From positions 62,001-126,000 of the forward strand of contig JAAVTG010000001.1 in the NCBI GenBank assembly GCA_011947345.1: a stretch of DNA of 64,000 bases, in the 5' to 3' direction. The stretch's first letter is position 1; each line of letters opens with the position of its first letter. Below are positions 10,568 through 22,789 of this stretch, piece by piece. The DNA comes from Phytophthora quininea. Its lineage: Eukaryota; Oomycota; Peronosporomycetes; Peronosporales; Peronosporaceae. Made by a program: the position numbers and the translations under genes. The notes beneath the pieces are model-generated. The model worked only from the letters and a program-made list of their open reading frames with translations, had not been told where the DNA came from and ran no database searches.

Positions 10568-12442
10568 TCAGCTTGTGGCGGACCCGCCGAACAACAGCTC
10601 GGGCATGTGCAGGTTTGCCGCCCCACGACATCCTCTTGCTTCAAGATCAGCAAACCGAGTCAGCCGTTGCACTACCACTGGCAGCTTGAGTCGCTGCTGC
10701 GGGTCGAAGCAGCACATTTGGCGCACCAAATCCCAGTGGGCGTCGTTTTCGAAGCCTTTTGGACGAGGAGGCAGCACGCCACGACGGACGTGGAAGCGAA
10801 CGGCAACATCGGGCATGCTTGGTCCCCAAGGGAACTCGCCGCTGATCGCCTGAAGCACGCACATGCCAAAGGAGTAAACGTCCGACTCGAAACTAGGCGG
10901 ACCGCCACGTAGACATTCGGGGGCTTTCCATCGCAGAGCGCCCACAACGGGCGGCGAGTTGACGCGTTCGTGCTCAGCGTCGACGTATCGCCGAATGGTA
11001 CTCAGTCCAAAGTCAGTGAGCTTGGCCGTGCCGTCAGCAGATACGAGGATGTTGTCGCACTTGAGGTCTCCATGCACGATACTGTGCTGGTGGAGATACT
11101 GCAGTCCAAGGGCGCTCTGCCGTAGTTTGTGCCACGCCTCGCAACGTCTGAAACTGAGAGCGCTCTCGGTCGACAAGACGCTACTTCCCGACGTACTTCG
11201 GCTGAATCGACTGCTTGAGGTTGAAGTGTTCCTGCTCGTGACGCTGCTGCTGTATCCACTGATTCCTTCGGACTCGAATCGGTGCAAGTACACGTCGAGG
11301 CGGCCATTGCTCGCACACTCGCAGACGAAGAAAGGTTGGTCACCAACATGACAACCTCCGTAGAGCTTGACAACGTACGGATGGTTGAGTCTGTACCAGA
11401 TACTCAACTCTCGGTAGAACACTTCGCTCGGTGAACTCTCAGGCTTAGCTCCCACACTGCCAGGACGCATTGGACTTTTCTGATCAGAAGGCGTTAGAGA
11501 TTTAATCACTACGGGTGTGCCAAGCCACTTGCCCATGTGCACTGACGCGAAGGAGCCGCGGTTGAACGATTCGTAAGGATCAAACTCGACCTCATACGGC
11601 GGGATGAACCACTTAGGTGGTCTCCATAAATGTAAGGGAAGTCGTCCGAGAACTCAGGTACAATCGGTGTGCCATCAGATAGCCGACGTGAAATGTCGAC
11701 GCAGGCAGTGGCGATAGCATCGATCTGTGCTGATGTGTAGCTGGAGCGATGGCGCGTCACTTCAAACCGCAGAAAGGTCAACGTTTCCTCTCGTTCATGA
11801 ACATCTTTGAGCTCTCCCAGCAACAATTCACCAGCATCTGGATGGCCTAATGCCAGTTCGAAACTTTCCGTTTGTCTAGCTCGTTTGGCGTACCATTGAC
11901 GTTTCCAGTCGTGGATCTCTGAGTTCTCGTCAAAATAATCTCCGTCGATAGGTTGGTGGAGACGAAGCACGTCCAGCAGCCCGTCAATTTCCTTATGGAA
12001 CGAAAACTTATCCCACGCTCGTTGGCGGATTGCCGCGATCTGAGAAATACGATAACCCCGTGGCTAACCGAAATGTGAGCTCGGAATTGCATCAATACGT
12101 CTGCATAGTTGGCAGCAATTGCGGCCAGAAAATTGTCATTGTCGTCTCCGTCTTCTTCGGCGTTGGATAAGCGCTGAAAAATATCCTCCAGTCGCAAAAG
12201 AATTCGGGTGTCAAAATCGTCGCTATCGATCGCATCGACGCCAGTATAGCCGTCATTCTCTCCCAAAATCTGAGCCTTCAAGTCGTCTAGCGCTTGGGAA
12301 ATCGTTAACTGTTTAGCCTGGCTCGGCAACACGAACTTAGCAACATTATGCACTTCATCTACCGTTTCTGGACTGCCAGGTGCAAAAGGAGCGTTCAACT
12401 CCTGGCTGTTGTAGCTCCGTGTGTCCGACCGATATTGTGGGT
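10568..12442 (-). pseudogene. TKL protein kinase with reading-frame breaks
   Basis: The kinase domain (11570-10568) is complete by motif: VVIKSL lysine, hinge FFVCECASNG, a Ser-rich insert of about 50 residues, catalytic loop [32 protein letters not shown] and C-lobe CCFDPQQRLKLPVVVQRL. The catalytic loop has Gly for Arg (HGD, a non-RD kinase) but keeps Asp, Lys and Asn, so activity is possible. Upstream lie helical linker segments (KRARQTESFELALG; DDLKAQILGENDG). Frames change twice: near 11635, just before PKWFIPPYEVEFD, and near 12050 (ANYADVLMQFRAHIS to RAWDKFSFHKEIDG). A 50-nt GT..AG stretch could be an intron at the first point and a 59-nt one at the second, but the first would remove the conserved P-x-W, so a 1-bp shift is likelier there. 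No good ATG lies between 12443 and the linker, so this may once have been a third module of the next gene. Confidence 0.7.
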
Positions 12443-15316
12443 CTACTTTTTGGCCAGTTTCCCGAGCTGAAGGACGACGTAAGCTATTGTAGGCCGTAGC
12501 TCCGGCTGAGCAGCGCACATTTTCTTTACGAGTTCCCTCGCTTCTTTGTCATGTACTGCCGCAAGATGCTGATCGTCACTTGCAGGTGTATCGTTGGTCA
12601 AGGCCTCAATGATACACATCCCAAAGCTGTAAATGTCTGATTCCATGGACGGATCATCACCCTCTCGGCGTTCTGGGGATAAGCAATGCCACCCTGTGTC
12701 GTCCACGTATTCTCTTCTTCCATGGTAAGATAAATCCCGCAACGCAACAAGCTGAAGCCCGCTGAGCTTAGCCATTTCTTTCGCCTCTTCGCTATGCTTT
12801 GATAGTTTCTTGATCTTCCCACTTCGCACAGTTTTGTTTCGGCGGGAGGCATGATCAGTGACCACTACGATGTTATCACAATCAAGTTTACTGTGCACGA
12901 TTTCGCGCTCGTGAAGATACTGCAGTCCCAACGCGGCTTCATACAATAATCTCCATAGGTGTAATGGTGAGTCTACAGTGAATGTACTTCTTTCGTGTTT
13001 CTTGACGTACTCTCGCAGAGTTCCCCTCGGGCACACTCCACCACAAAGAACGGCGAGGGACCAACGTGACATGCCCCGAAAAGTTTGACAACGTGCGGGT
13101 GGACGAGCTGCGACCAAATATCGGCCTGTCGTGAAACAACTTCACAAAGATTTGGCCCAGAGAGTAGCGGATTAAGGTCGCTCGCATTTTGCACCATGAT
13201 TCGGACGCCTTCCCACCAGGTTGCGTCGCGTACCTCATAGGCAGGGATATACCACTCAGGCGCGGACATGACAATTGCTCCACTCTTTCGAACGCATACG
13301 TCAAAGGTACGTATCGCCAGCACTAATGTCTTGTCAGAGAAGGAGTACCGGAAGTTGTCCAATTCGTGCTTTAAAACCGTCATGGCCTCTAAGGCCACAG
13401 CACTTTCCAGTCTGTCGTCTCCCTCTGCAACATGGTTCAGAAACTCGTGGAAAGAAGTCAGCAAATCCGCACAATCATATTTCCACTGCAGCTCCCAGTC
13501 TCCAACCGCTTTATTGGTGTTGTTGGCATAACCATTTTCTGGTATATGGTTATCGCTCTCAAGCTCAGCGAGAAGAGCATCCAGCTGACAATGCAGTTGT
13601 TGGATTTCGTCAACGAAGCGCCTAGCCAATGCAATTTTAATTATCTCGCGTTGGTCACCCCCAGGAAGGTAGTAAGCCGTGAGGAAGCGTACACTACGCA
13701 GCAGATGCTCAGTCCGCGTCTGCCAAGTGTATTCTCCCGTGTCTCCTGCTGCAACGAGCCCCTCGTCCCAAAGCCGTGCTAAAACCTTCTCCAACCGACT
13801 CAATACGCGAGCACACATCACTACTCCACTCTCCTGGCGTTGACTAGCAGCGCGGAATGCAGACCACACATCAGAAGCGTGAAGCAGTAGCTCGGGAAAT
13901 TGCATATCACTCCATGGATGCTCACGCTCAACTATCCTCAGCAGCGAACGAACAACCGAGTCCATTTTCGGGCGTTCACTAGGTTCAGATGCAGTCATGC
14001 TCGCAATGAGTTTCCAGATCAAGTCGCTGACGCCAATTGGCTGCTCGTTCAGAGATAAATCACTTGCTAGCTGAATAATTGGGCGAACAGCCCGGCCAAA
14101 CGCTTCCACATCATCTTGCAGCAAAGGTATAGTCGCCTGCGCAGGAAATTGAGATCCTTCTTGTTTGAGACATCCTTTCCGGGATTTCGCCACACGTGGT
14201 TTCAGCTTCGCCTTACCGTGGCTTCCAATAAAGATGCAGGAAGCGCTAACTCCACCGTGCGCGATATCTAAATTGTGAATATATTGTAGACCTCGGGCTG
14301 CCTCTAAAATTCGTTTCCACACCTTCTGGTCCACTCCGTTGCGCTTCGCATACTCCTCCATCGACATGCTGTCCCGCAAAGACTCATAAACGAGGAATGG
14401 CTTGCGTCCAACATGACATGCTCCGTGGAGTTTTACAAGATAGGGACTCGTCACACTATACCACTGTTCTGCGAGTTGCTGGCATCGCTGTCTCGCGTCT
14501 TGTCCTCGACAAACATCACCACGTACGTCCACGTACTCGATCGTCACTCGAAGTCCATTCCACTCCGCTTCCACACAGTTTTCAAAACTTTCTGCACGTC
14601 CCTCAACTGTCACTTCGTATCTAGGCACAAACCACGCCGGAACTTCCTCCACCACCATCTCTATAATTCGAGTGACCTCAAAAACAGCTCTGTCCAACAA
14701 AATTCGCTCCACTTCCGGCATGAGCTCCTGCCCTTCATTCTTCTCTCCATCACTTGCTTTGCGCCGTTCGTATTCCAGCGCCGTCAGCATCTCCGCCTTC
14801 TCACTTGTATCCAACTCTATCAACTCTTTCTCCAGCATTTTCTCGTCGTCTAAAAACTCTTGAAATGCTTGAATTTGCTCTCTATAGTCTTCTCGCCACA
14901 ACTTCTGCCAGTCTTTAGCATCTCCAATCTCCTCGTCCTCCAATAAATTGTCGATCTGCAGATGCATCCAATGGATCTCCCGACTTTGTCGAGGGGCTTC
15001 CAGGAGCATCTGCAGCATCTTCTCCCCTGTAATTATCTTTAGGATTTACAGAAATATCTCCATTTTCACAATAAGTTGTAGAGATTTTGCGAAATTGTTG
15101 TAGTAGAGTCTGGAATGTCGTTTCTTGGTGTCTTCGTCGGCTCATAGCAGCCAGGAAGTCCAGAGCGTCGCTGTCATCGTCAGACTCGCGCGTATCTTGG
15201 TACAACAGCGCTTGTAAGGCTTCAAGGCGAGGAATTAAGCTACGACAGCAGCTATAGACCCCAGAGAGGCAGCGAGAGCGAGCGTGAATCAGCTCGAACA
15301 TCTCTGGGTCTTGCAT
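12443..15316 (-). pseudogene. Double pseudokinase (TKL family), frameshifted
   Basis: Two kinase-fold modules with helical linkers. Start MQDPEMFELIHARSRC at 15316. A 43-nt GTGAAA..TTACAG stretch near 15056-15014 would join QFRKISTTY to EKMLQMLLEAP; otherwise there is a frameshift. Module 1: PAWFVPRYEV, VKLHGACHVG, then HGGVSASCIF in place of HRDxKxxN, and no DFG. Module 2: PEWYIPAYEV, VVKLFGACHVG, HSKLDCDNIV for the catalytic loop and no DFG, then SDIYSFGMCI and a C-lobe ending KLGKLAKK at 12443. Both modules lack the catalytic Asp and the Mg-binding DFG, so neither should phosphorylate; a scaffold or regulatory role is the family expectation. Between the modules one base is missing near 13019 (VVECARG changes frame before TLREYVKKHE), in a run of four Gs, with no possible intron. 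This is either a disabling mutation or a sequence error. Confidence 0.75.
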
Positions 15317-15642
15317 TGCATCGCAAACTTGATTTATGATACTGGATATGGTCGGTACAGGATAGAGTTGCTATAATAGGGTCAAAAGAAGAACGCACTG
15401 TTCATTGAACCTTATGATAGTGACTACATGGTAGTGACCTTGAGTTGTGGTCACTTGCTCGGTTCAACTTCTCGGCGTTGGCGTAAAAGTTTATTGGCGG
15501 AAGGAAGGGGAGGAAGTTTAAGTTTACGCCGTACCCAAAGATTGATGAAGCAGTCTTGTTTTATTTTTCAAGTTGACGAATTAATGGCTTGATTGCTTCT
15601 TTCGTTCGGAACAAGACAATCTCGACACGATAGCCTCAGTCC

Positions 15643-15987
15643 TCAGTACTCGTGGAGGGTTTCATATTTCTTTGGCCCCTTACCAAACATCTTCATGAAG
15701 GCCATCGCCTTCTTCCGGTTCTTGTGCTTTCCCATGGCATCTCCTGAAAGTCCCGATATACCGAGTTTCGTCGCCACGTGGTAGGGATCCTTCTTCATTA
15801 ATTTCCAGTTGAACAGCCTCCTCGGGTCCAAAGCACGTTCTTCGTCCTCACCATTGATATCGCGAACACGCAGCGACAGTGTGGCGCTGGCATTGTCGGT
15901 AGCAAGAGCCGTCGGAGCGTCACTGTTGGCAGCCTCGGCGGTAAGAAGGGCAGAGACTGCAAGCAGTAAAATGTAGTTGAAACGCAT
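15643..15987 (-). CDS. Candidate RXLR-type secreted effector
   Basis: 114 aa from ATG 15987; the frame stays open upstream but the residues there look like 5' UTR. Signal peptide MRFNYILLLAVSALLTAEA. After about 25 residues comes LSLRVRDINGEDEER: an LxLR in the RXLR position followed by a good dEER motif. The C-terminal part (LFNWKLMKKDPYHVATKLGI) resembles the W/Y and L motifs of the RXLR fold, and the protein ends with a Lys-rich tail. In this family the N-terminal motif marks proteins delivered to plant cells; here the first Arg is replaced, as in known degenerate members. The gene is intact, alone, and sits at the edge of the transposon-rich block. The host target is unknown. Confidence 0.7.
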   Translation of the reverse strand: MRFNYILLLAVSALLTAEAANSDAPTALATDNASATLSLRVRDINGEDEERALDPRRLFNWKLMKKDPYHVATKLGISGLSGDAMGKHKNRKKAMAFMKMFGKGPKKYETLHEY

Positions 15988-16899
15988 GTTTGGTCTTGAT
16001 TGGGTCTTCGATCTCGCCTTGGACAGTCGTCTCAGTCGCAAAGGTAAAAGACAACTAACTCGCAGACAACCGAGTTGTTCCTCCTGGTTACGCGGTCGAG
16101 GGTGAATCCCGAGGTCAACGCTGCCAATCTGAAGATACAGCGGCATCATTTTTTTCAACGCATTCAAACTGATCAGTCTGGGCGCAGCTTTTTGCGAATT
16201 ATGAAGCTTGCTTCGCTGTGAATCTCTGACATTATTCGTAATGGTTCCTTTCTGGTTTGGAGTGCTTCCGGACTCAATCTGCATTCCTTCTCCTCGTTGT
16301 CCTTAGGTTTTTGCTGCTGTCGATTGATGAGTGATGCTAACATTCCAGAGCAGCCGATGCTGCTTTTCTTTGCCGGCTTTGCGTAGCTTCGAGCTTCATT
16401 CAAAAACTTAATATTTAAATATGGTGACTCCGTTTGGCAGATCTTGGATCCGATGTACACATTGCGTCGCTCAAATTGTCAACAATTTTTTCAGGTGCAT
16501 ATTGAGTGGCGTCTCGGATCGCAGCACGGGAAACTTGTTGCTTGAATGTTGTGTTCTTCAGCACCCAGTGTGCTGTACACCACGAAGAAATGTTAAGTTT
16601 TCGGCGACAAGCAGCACTTTCCTCTGTTCTCTACAAGAAGCCATGTGTGGGGAAAACCAGAGCTGCTCATTCATCGGTTAATGAGGCTAGCCTGAGAGTG
16701 TCTCGCGTAGCTGGACAGACTGAGGCAGCCCCCAAGAGAGGTGTAAAAATTTTGCGCTTGGGCCGAGACGTTCGAGGTCTGCACGCGCTTGATCTTGTCG
16801 CTGGAGACTCGATGCGCCGACGCAGCGAAAGACTGAATGAGAGCTCTGTTGAACCGACTCCGCCGCAACTACCGCAGTAGAACTCGGACACCTACGTTT
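15988..16899. other. Intergenic, no recognised gene
   Basis: Effector upstream region and 3' flank of the decayed ankyrin gene. Short ORFs on both strands overlap each other and lack motifs. Confidence 0.3.
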
Positions 16900-17615
16900 G
16901 GCTGCCACCGGCCGGTTGTAGGACTAGGCGAGACGAAACTCCTGCCTCGGCGAAGTCGTTTGCAGCGTCGCGGATCTAAATCCGCCGCAGGGATTCTTGT
17001 CGTGCCCTGACATCCTCGTGCTCTTGTCGGACAATCCACTGACGCTGCTTGATGGATCTTCGAACACTTGTGCACATGGCCTTCTTTCCGATCCAACCCG
17101 AAAAACTTGTTTCCTTCGAACTTCGTTCGCCGAAAACTTGGCATCGATCGCTTTCTTGGAGCCGCACAATAGAATCCACGCATTGCCACCAATCTCTTGG
17201 CGGTTGTAAGATCGAGTGGGGGTCCATTAGTAAATAACCAACTCAGGAGCGCAAAATGTTTCTCTTTTGCAGCTAGCACGAAGTACTCTATGGCAACTTT
17301 GCACCCATACCAAACCAACCATCGGGTCGTATCAAGATGTCCTCCTTTCACAGCCGTCTCTAGTAATAAATATAATTTTTCCGTTGAAGCAGGTGATTTA
17401 GATGTTTGACTATTGTCCTGGTTGTTCTTATGGCTGGGGGTATTTGCTATTCTGAAATCTGATCTGTTGAATTATGATTGAGTTTGAATGGGATATTTGA
17501 ATGAGAGGTTAATCATTTCCTTTCTTCTGGGTGTTTTCTGTAGGCCCTCGCCCCGGCAGCCCCCGCAGGGACTCGAACCCCAACCGGAGGGATAAACTTC
17601 GTGAGCTGTATACAC

Positions 17616-20604
17616 TAGGGCTGTCAACTTTTTGCCCGGGCTTTACTCTGCTCCCGTGGGCTCTACTCCAGCATAGGAGTCCAAGCCTGCGCTGGGGAAT
17701 CAGTGGGCTCCCACCAGGCCACTATTCAATACTGAAGCCTAGGTAATTATTTTCAATACTTAAGTATATACACTTTGCAGCGTCCAGTTCCTGACTTTCG
17801 CCATGCAGACCCCACGCATCGAGCGAAGACTGTTCTCTTCGGCTCGCCCGAGCCCCTCCCCGCGGCTAGATCTCCAATTCATGGGGCCTCCACTTCGCTC
17901 AACACCTAAAGATCGCTACAAGAAGAAGCGCAGGCGCTCACGCTCGTCTCCGAGCTCCGTGGGCTCCTCTCCAAGTAGATTACAAGAGCAACAGGATTTA
18001 AGCGCTGTCCCTGAGAAAGCTGTAGAAGTCCACGCTGTTCAGCTGACGCAGCACCTGGCACAAGACCCCCGAACCTGTTTCGTCTTACCGGCGCTCGCAA
18101 TCCACACTGGTACGAGTTCGTGGAGCTTTTGCCCAAGGACGGAGTCGACTTGACCCACCTGGAGAACAAGGATGCGAGGTGTGCGTATTGCAAGCGGTGC
18201 CACCAAGAGATTCCTTTTAAAACGGGGAAAAGCACTGTTAAGAGACATCTGGAGAAGCATCACAGAGAGTACTTGGCTGAGTGTGCGCGACGGCAACAAC
18301 AAGAACAAGAGGTTAAAGCTGCTGTTGCCGAGAATCTTCTACACGGTTGCGAAGTCGAGGGGTGGTGACGTCTGTAACCAAGGAGCAACAGAAGAACGCG
18401 AACAAGTATTTGGCTCTGTGGATTGCCAGTAGTTTACGCCCTCTTTCTTTAGCTGAAGACGATGGTTTGAGGTATTACGTGGGGTATCTGACGGAATCGT
18501 TAGGTAGAGTCAAAGTCAAGGTCCCAGGACGCGCACAAGTTTGCAGTGACATTGTGAAGACCGCTGAAGAGCTCCAAGCTGCTGTAAAGGCAAAAATTGC
18601 ATCTGGATGTAAATATTATTCCGTGACTACTGACATTTGGACAAGCCGAAGCAATGACGGCTATGTATCGCTTACGCTACACTATCTGGACGAGAACTTT
18701 CACCAATGCAACTGGACGCTTGAAGTGAAGCACCTGCCGGGAGTCCACACTGGTGCTGTCATTGCAGAAGCTCTCTCCGATCTTATGGCAAACTGGGGCC
18801 TGAACCCTGCGTATTGTACCAAGTTGGTGAGGGATGGTGCTTCAAATGGGGTTTTGGCGTGCTCAACGCTTGGTATTGCTGACATGCAATGCATTGCACA
18901 CTCGCTACATTTAGTGCTAGCTGCGGCGTTGATCAGAAAGCCAACCAAAATACCTAAGCAAACTGCGGCATGGAAGGCAGCACGTGTAGAAGAAATATGA
19001 GATGATACGCTCTCGCCGATCTCTGTCTCTGCCGCGAGACAAAATGCCGTCTCCGAGAGCTCACAAACTGCGGTCGAGGAGACAGATGAAAACCATCTCG
19101 CTGAGCCTTGGGAACAAGAGAGGGCATTGGACGAGGTTACTGCATTTTTGTATGAATGGCGAGCTTTGGATAACATGTCAGCTTTGGACGACGTGCAATA
19201 TGTCGTACAGCGCTTTCATGAGATTGCTGCTTACGTACACAAGTCACAAAAAGCCACCAATCGCTTGAAATTTATCCAGCGTAGTGTTTTCGCTTCTCAA
19301 GGAGCTGCTGCTAGAAAACTGCGGCCGTTGAAAGTGATTATCGACTGTCCAACTCGTTGGAACAGTACCCGTGACATGCTGGCCAGAATGGTCGAGCTTC
19401 AAGTTCCGATGGAGAGATTTTTTGGGTATCTTAAAAGCAAACCAGGAAAAAGGAGCTGGGCAAACCGCAAGTTTATCAGCCTGACGTTGGCGATTATTTC
19501 ACGATAAAATGCTTCCTTGCTTTGCTCAATCCAATCGGAGCAATATCGGAACACCTCAGCGGCCAAAAGCATCCAACGCTCGCCTTGACACTTCCGTGTC
19601 TACGCTCAATTGAAAGCACCCTAATGAGAGATGATATCTTTGATGATGTAGCAGCAAACGAGCTGTCTCCTCAATGCAACTACGTCGATGACACTTTAGA
19701 GCTCATGCGCACTGTCCGCCTGCGGTTGCTGGCGCTTTTTCAAAAGCGGTTTAAGAAGTTGCCGAGCGAGTTGTCTTGGATTTCGTACTTGGATCCGCGC
19801 TTAACTATTATGGAAGGGCTTACGCCAGATGAAGTTAAGAACGCCAAGTCTAGTTTAATTACCGAGACCGTTGCCTTAGCGGTAGATGCTCAAGCTGAGG
19901 AAATTGAGCAAGCTCGTCGAGCAGAACTTGAGGAACCACAAATGGATGCACTTAGTGAGGGCTCTATCTACGCAAAGCAGCTTCGTATAAATGTGATATC
20001 GAGCATCTACGGACAGCGTGCTGCTCAAGACCCACAAGCAATTGCTGCCTATCGTGCAGAGGCTTTGAAGCGGCGTTGTGAGGCAGAAGTGTATCGCTAC
20101 CTCGATGACACGGCGAGAACTCTGATTGCAGTCAATCCGCTGAAGTGGTGGCGCAAGAACCGAGACGAATATCCTTACCTGGCGTTGCTAGCTAGAAAAT
20201 GGCTCGGATGCGTTGCTACTTCAGTTCCGTCAGAGCGAGCGTTTTCATCTGTTGGCAATACGGTGACAGCGAAACAAAACTCATTGAGTCCATCCCTTGT
20301 TCGAGACGTGCTTTTTATCCACGAGAATTTTCGCTATCCTGATCCCAAGAACCATGAAGCAAAGAATGCTGAAGCGGAGGGTGGTGAGGCAGAAATCTCT
20401 GCTGCAAAGGAGAAGTAGATGCTAGACTACGAGTACAATAGTATCGAAATGAATGCATTGTGCATTTGAGCGAATTGTTTAGGCGGGTTTTGTGTGCATA
20501 GCTGTGTCACTGCGGAGGTAGTCCTGGGCTTCTCGCTGTCCAACTTGGGCTCCAGGAGTGAGTTGGAGGGAGTTGCAAAGCCCAACCGAAAGTTGACAGC
20601 CCTA
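17616..20604 (+). mobile_element. hAT DNA transposon, 2989 bp
   Basis: Terminal inverted repeats begin TAGGGCTGTCAACTTT (left) and the same on the complement at the right end. An exact 8-bp target duplication GTATACAC lies at 17608-17615 and 20605-20612. The size and TSD fit the hAT superfamily, and the inside encodes a hAT transposase. It is inserted in the tRNA head of a SINE. Confidence 0.92.
17803..20418 (+). pseudogene. hAT transposase, inactivated
   Basis: Pieces in different frames make up one transposase. They are a basic Ser/Arg-rich N-terminus (17803-about 18110), a BED zinc finger (CAYCKRCHQ with HLEKHH near 18175-18265), the RNase H-like core (YYSVTTDIWTSRSNDGY; MQCIAHSLHLVL), CPTRWNST near 19350, and the C-terminal hAT dimerisation domain (WWRKNRDEYPYLALLARKWL; SVPSERAFSSVG). 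Lesions are frameshifts near 18110 and 18340, TGA at 18998-19000 with the same frame continuing after it, and a frameshift at an A-run near 19448. The element cannot move by itself unless the lesions are sequence errors. Confidence 0.85.
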
Positions 20605-21487
20605 GTATACACAACCCACTGGACCACCAGGAGGCCCTTTTTTCGTTGAAGCACATCAATCATGTGTCGGCTGGGTTCTGCAGTTGGAATACTGTATTCA
20701 AAACCAAGCAGCCACTCCACAATGCCATTTTGTCCATATTCGAACGCATCGTAGAGAATATTTGCAAAATTGTCCGTCGTCGAAAACAAGCCGCGAGCTT
20801 CTGCCGCTCGCACAATTTCCATTTGCCGTACTGAACTGCGTCATGAGCTATCTGGGATAACGTGAGATTCAACTCCGATGGACAGCTATCGTACAACCAG
20901 TGCACAAAGTCCGCGTTCCCGTGTTGGGTAGCTTGGTACACACCTCACCTTGTGCAGTCCAAGAGCTTGTGCTCATGCAGCCAACCCGCAACAGCCACAT
21001 TTCCGTGTGGTGAAATTCTCTTCTCATTGTGTAGATGCTCAGGACATCCGTCGTCTAAATTCTCGTACAACCACTTCATGATCTCAAGATGCCCATTCTC
21101 TGCTGCTACTATAGTAGGTCGAGGATTCCAAGACACACTGAGCACCGACGTGGGAGCTGGAAATCCCAAAGCACCAACATATACTAAGATAGCTGCTTAG
21201 GTCTCTTGCGGGTAAATCCCAAATTCTCTTATGCGCCTTCGACCATTTCACGACATTCAACTGGCCAGTCCTCCATAATACTATAGCTGCATCCCTCTAA
21301 GCGATTCGCGTGCAGACACTCAACAACTGCTAAATGGCCATTTCGTGCAGCTCCATTCGTAGTTTTTCGTGTGCACGCTTCTCTACTATGGACATGGAAC
21401 CACTTGACGACTTCTAGATGTGCATATTCAGCAGCTTCATCCAGCGTACGAGAAGTTGGTTGCACATCAAAACGCTTGTAAAGCAAT

Positions 21488-21985
21488 TGTGACGGAGTTG
21501 CCGTCAGCGGCAGCACATTGCCGCCGACGGCAACCACGTCAGAAAAATTATATTGCATATGGCTTCAAGGCTATCCTAAATACATGGATTCTAGCGTTCA
21601 ACATTGGAATTCACAAGAATACTCCGTCCCATAATCATGATTTTGATTGGTCTAAAATCATCATGATTTGAAAGAATCCAGTTATTGATGGATTTTGATT
21701 ATGGGACGCATCAAGAAGATTCAAGATTCGAGCTACGTTTCCAGTTAGGAGCTGTTCATTGGTAGATTTAGGATTCATATGGACTTAGAGAATTGATAGG
21801 CTTTAGGATGGGAACTGGATTTCCTTTGCGTTTCCCCAACGCGCTAGCAAGATAACCCCGCCAGATCAATCTCTCTTCTCAATTTACTCGCCGAGTGCCA
21901 AGGCTCCTCCTCCCACCGACTACAGCTCCACCCGCAGCAACACCGCCGTCTCGCTCAACGCTCCTCGCCCGCGCTAGTTGTTACA
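21488..21985 (+). repeat. Gypsy 5' LTR
   Basis: 498 bp, TG..CA ends. It differs from the 3' LTR by one 2-bp indel (ACGCGC) and one substitution that I can see. It starts with the short palindrome-like TTGCCGTCAGCGGCAGC. Confidence 0.9.
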
Positions 21986-22349
21986 TAGTAGCACTTGTCG
22001 CGTCAAGCTTCGGTTCAAGTACAAGAGCTCAAGTCAGGGTGCTCGTGGCCACATAGTGGGAAGCGAGTCATCCTGTGGTTGTTTGCGTGAGCCACGTAGT
22101 GGGGATCGCTAGATCACAAAGGGTATTGGCTATAGCACGAACTTTAACGTTCGGTGGCTAGTTGATGTGGTTGCACGCTAGTGTGGTTGACACATTTGGA
22201 ACTCCTTTCTGTCGGACGGTAAACGGGCTTAACGCTTCGGCTAGACCCACCGCAGGAACCCACGGAGTGTAAATTCCATTTAGATACCCACTTGGTTGTG
22301 CTTGATCTACATCCGTTGCTACTGCATCTGTTTCAGTCTGCTCCCTTGC

Positions 22350-22664
22350 ATGGGTAAGCGAAAGACTCGCGAGCCTGACACGCCGTTCACAAAGACCACC
22401 GAGTTACTGACCGATAGTCACGAGCAACTCGATAAGCTCCGAACAGACTTGTGGTTAACTACGGTGAAGCAGCTTAAGTTAGTCCAACTTGTCCGGAACC
22501 AAATCCCGGATTGTAAGGACGCAGCTGCCCGAAACGTATTACACGACACTTTGGAACTGCTAAAACATCGTGTCCAGCAGACCCAGTCAATTCTGGAAGG
22601 GACTTTTGATCACTCCATCGCACTGTACAAGAAATCCAAGGAAGCCAAGGAAAAGAAGCTCTGA
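22350..22664 (+). CDS. Small charged ORF upstream of gag
   Basis: 104 aa between the 5' LTR and gag, starting MGKRKTREPDTPF. It is Lys/Leu-rich, ends KSKEAKEKKL and is probably helical (TVKQLKLVQLVRNQIP). No known domain is seen. It could be a separate leader ORF of this Gypsy family or a frame-broken N-terminal piece of Gag; its intact reading frame favours the first. Confidence 0.45.
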   Translation: MGKRKTREPDTPFTKTTELLTDSHEQLDKLRTDLWLTTVKQLKLVQLVRNQIPDCKDAAARNVLHDTLELLKHRVQQTQSILEGTFDHSIALYKKSKEAKEKKL

Positions 22665-22789
22665 AGCCGTCAAAAAGTCCAAGAAGCGTAGAGTCGTAAA
22701 GAAGAATTGATTTAGTCCTTTTTCTTAATTACCTCCAATTTAGGGTTTTCGGTAGAAAATTATAAGGAGTGCTGAGAAGTCCAGCTATC

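Larger units (their letters stand above)
17392..20637 (-). repeat. tRNA-derived SINE, interrupted by a hAT element
   Basis: Read on the minus strand, the SINE starts at 20637 and resumes after the hAT at 17615, ending at 17392; without the hAT it is about 249 bp. Its head carries both pol III boxes: A box TGGTCCAGTGG and B box GGTTCGAGTCC. Flanking target duplications are TGCTTCAACGAAAAAA (20638-20653) and TGCTTCAACGGAAAAA (17376-17391), as made by LINE-driven insertion. A second, 5'-diverged copy lies on the plus strand at 35370-35593. Confidence 0.8.
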
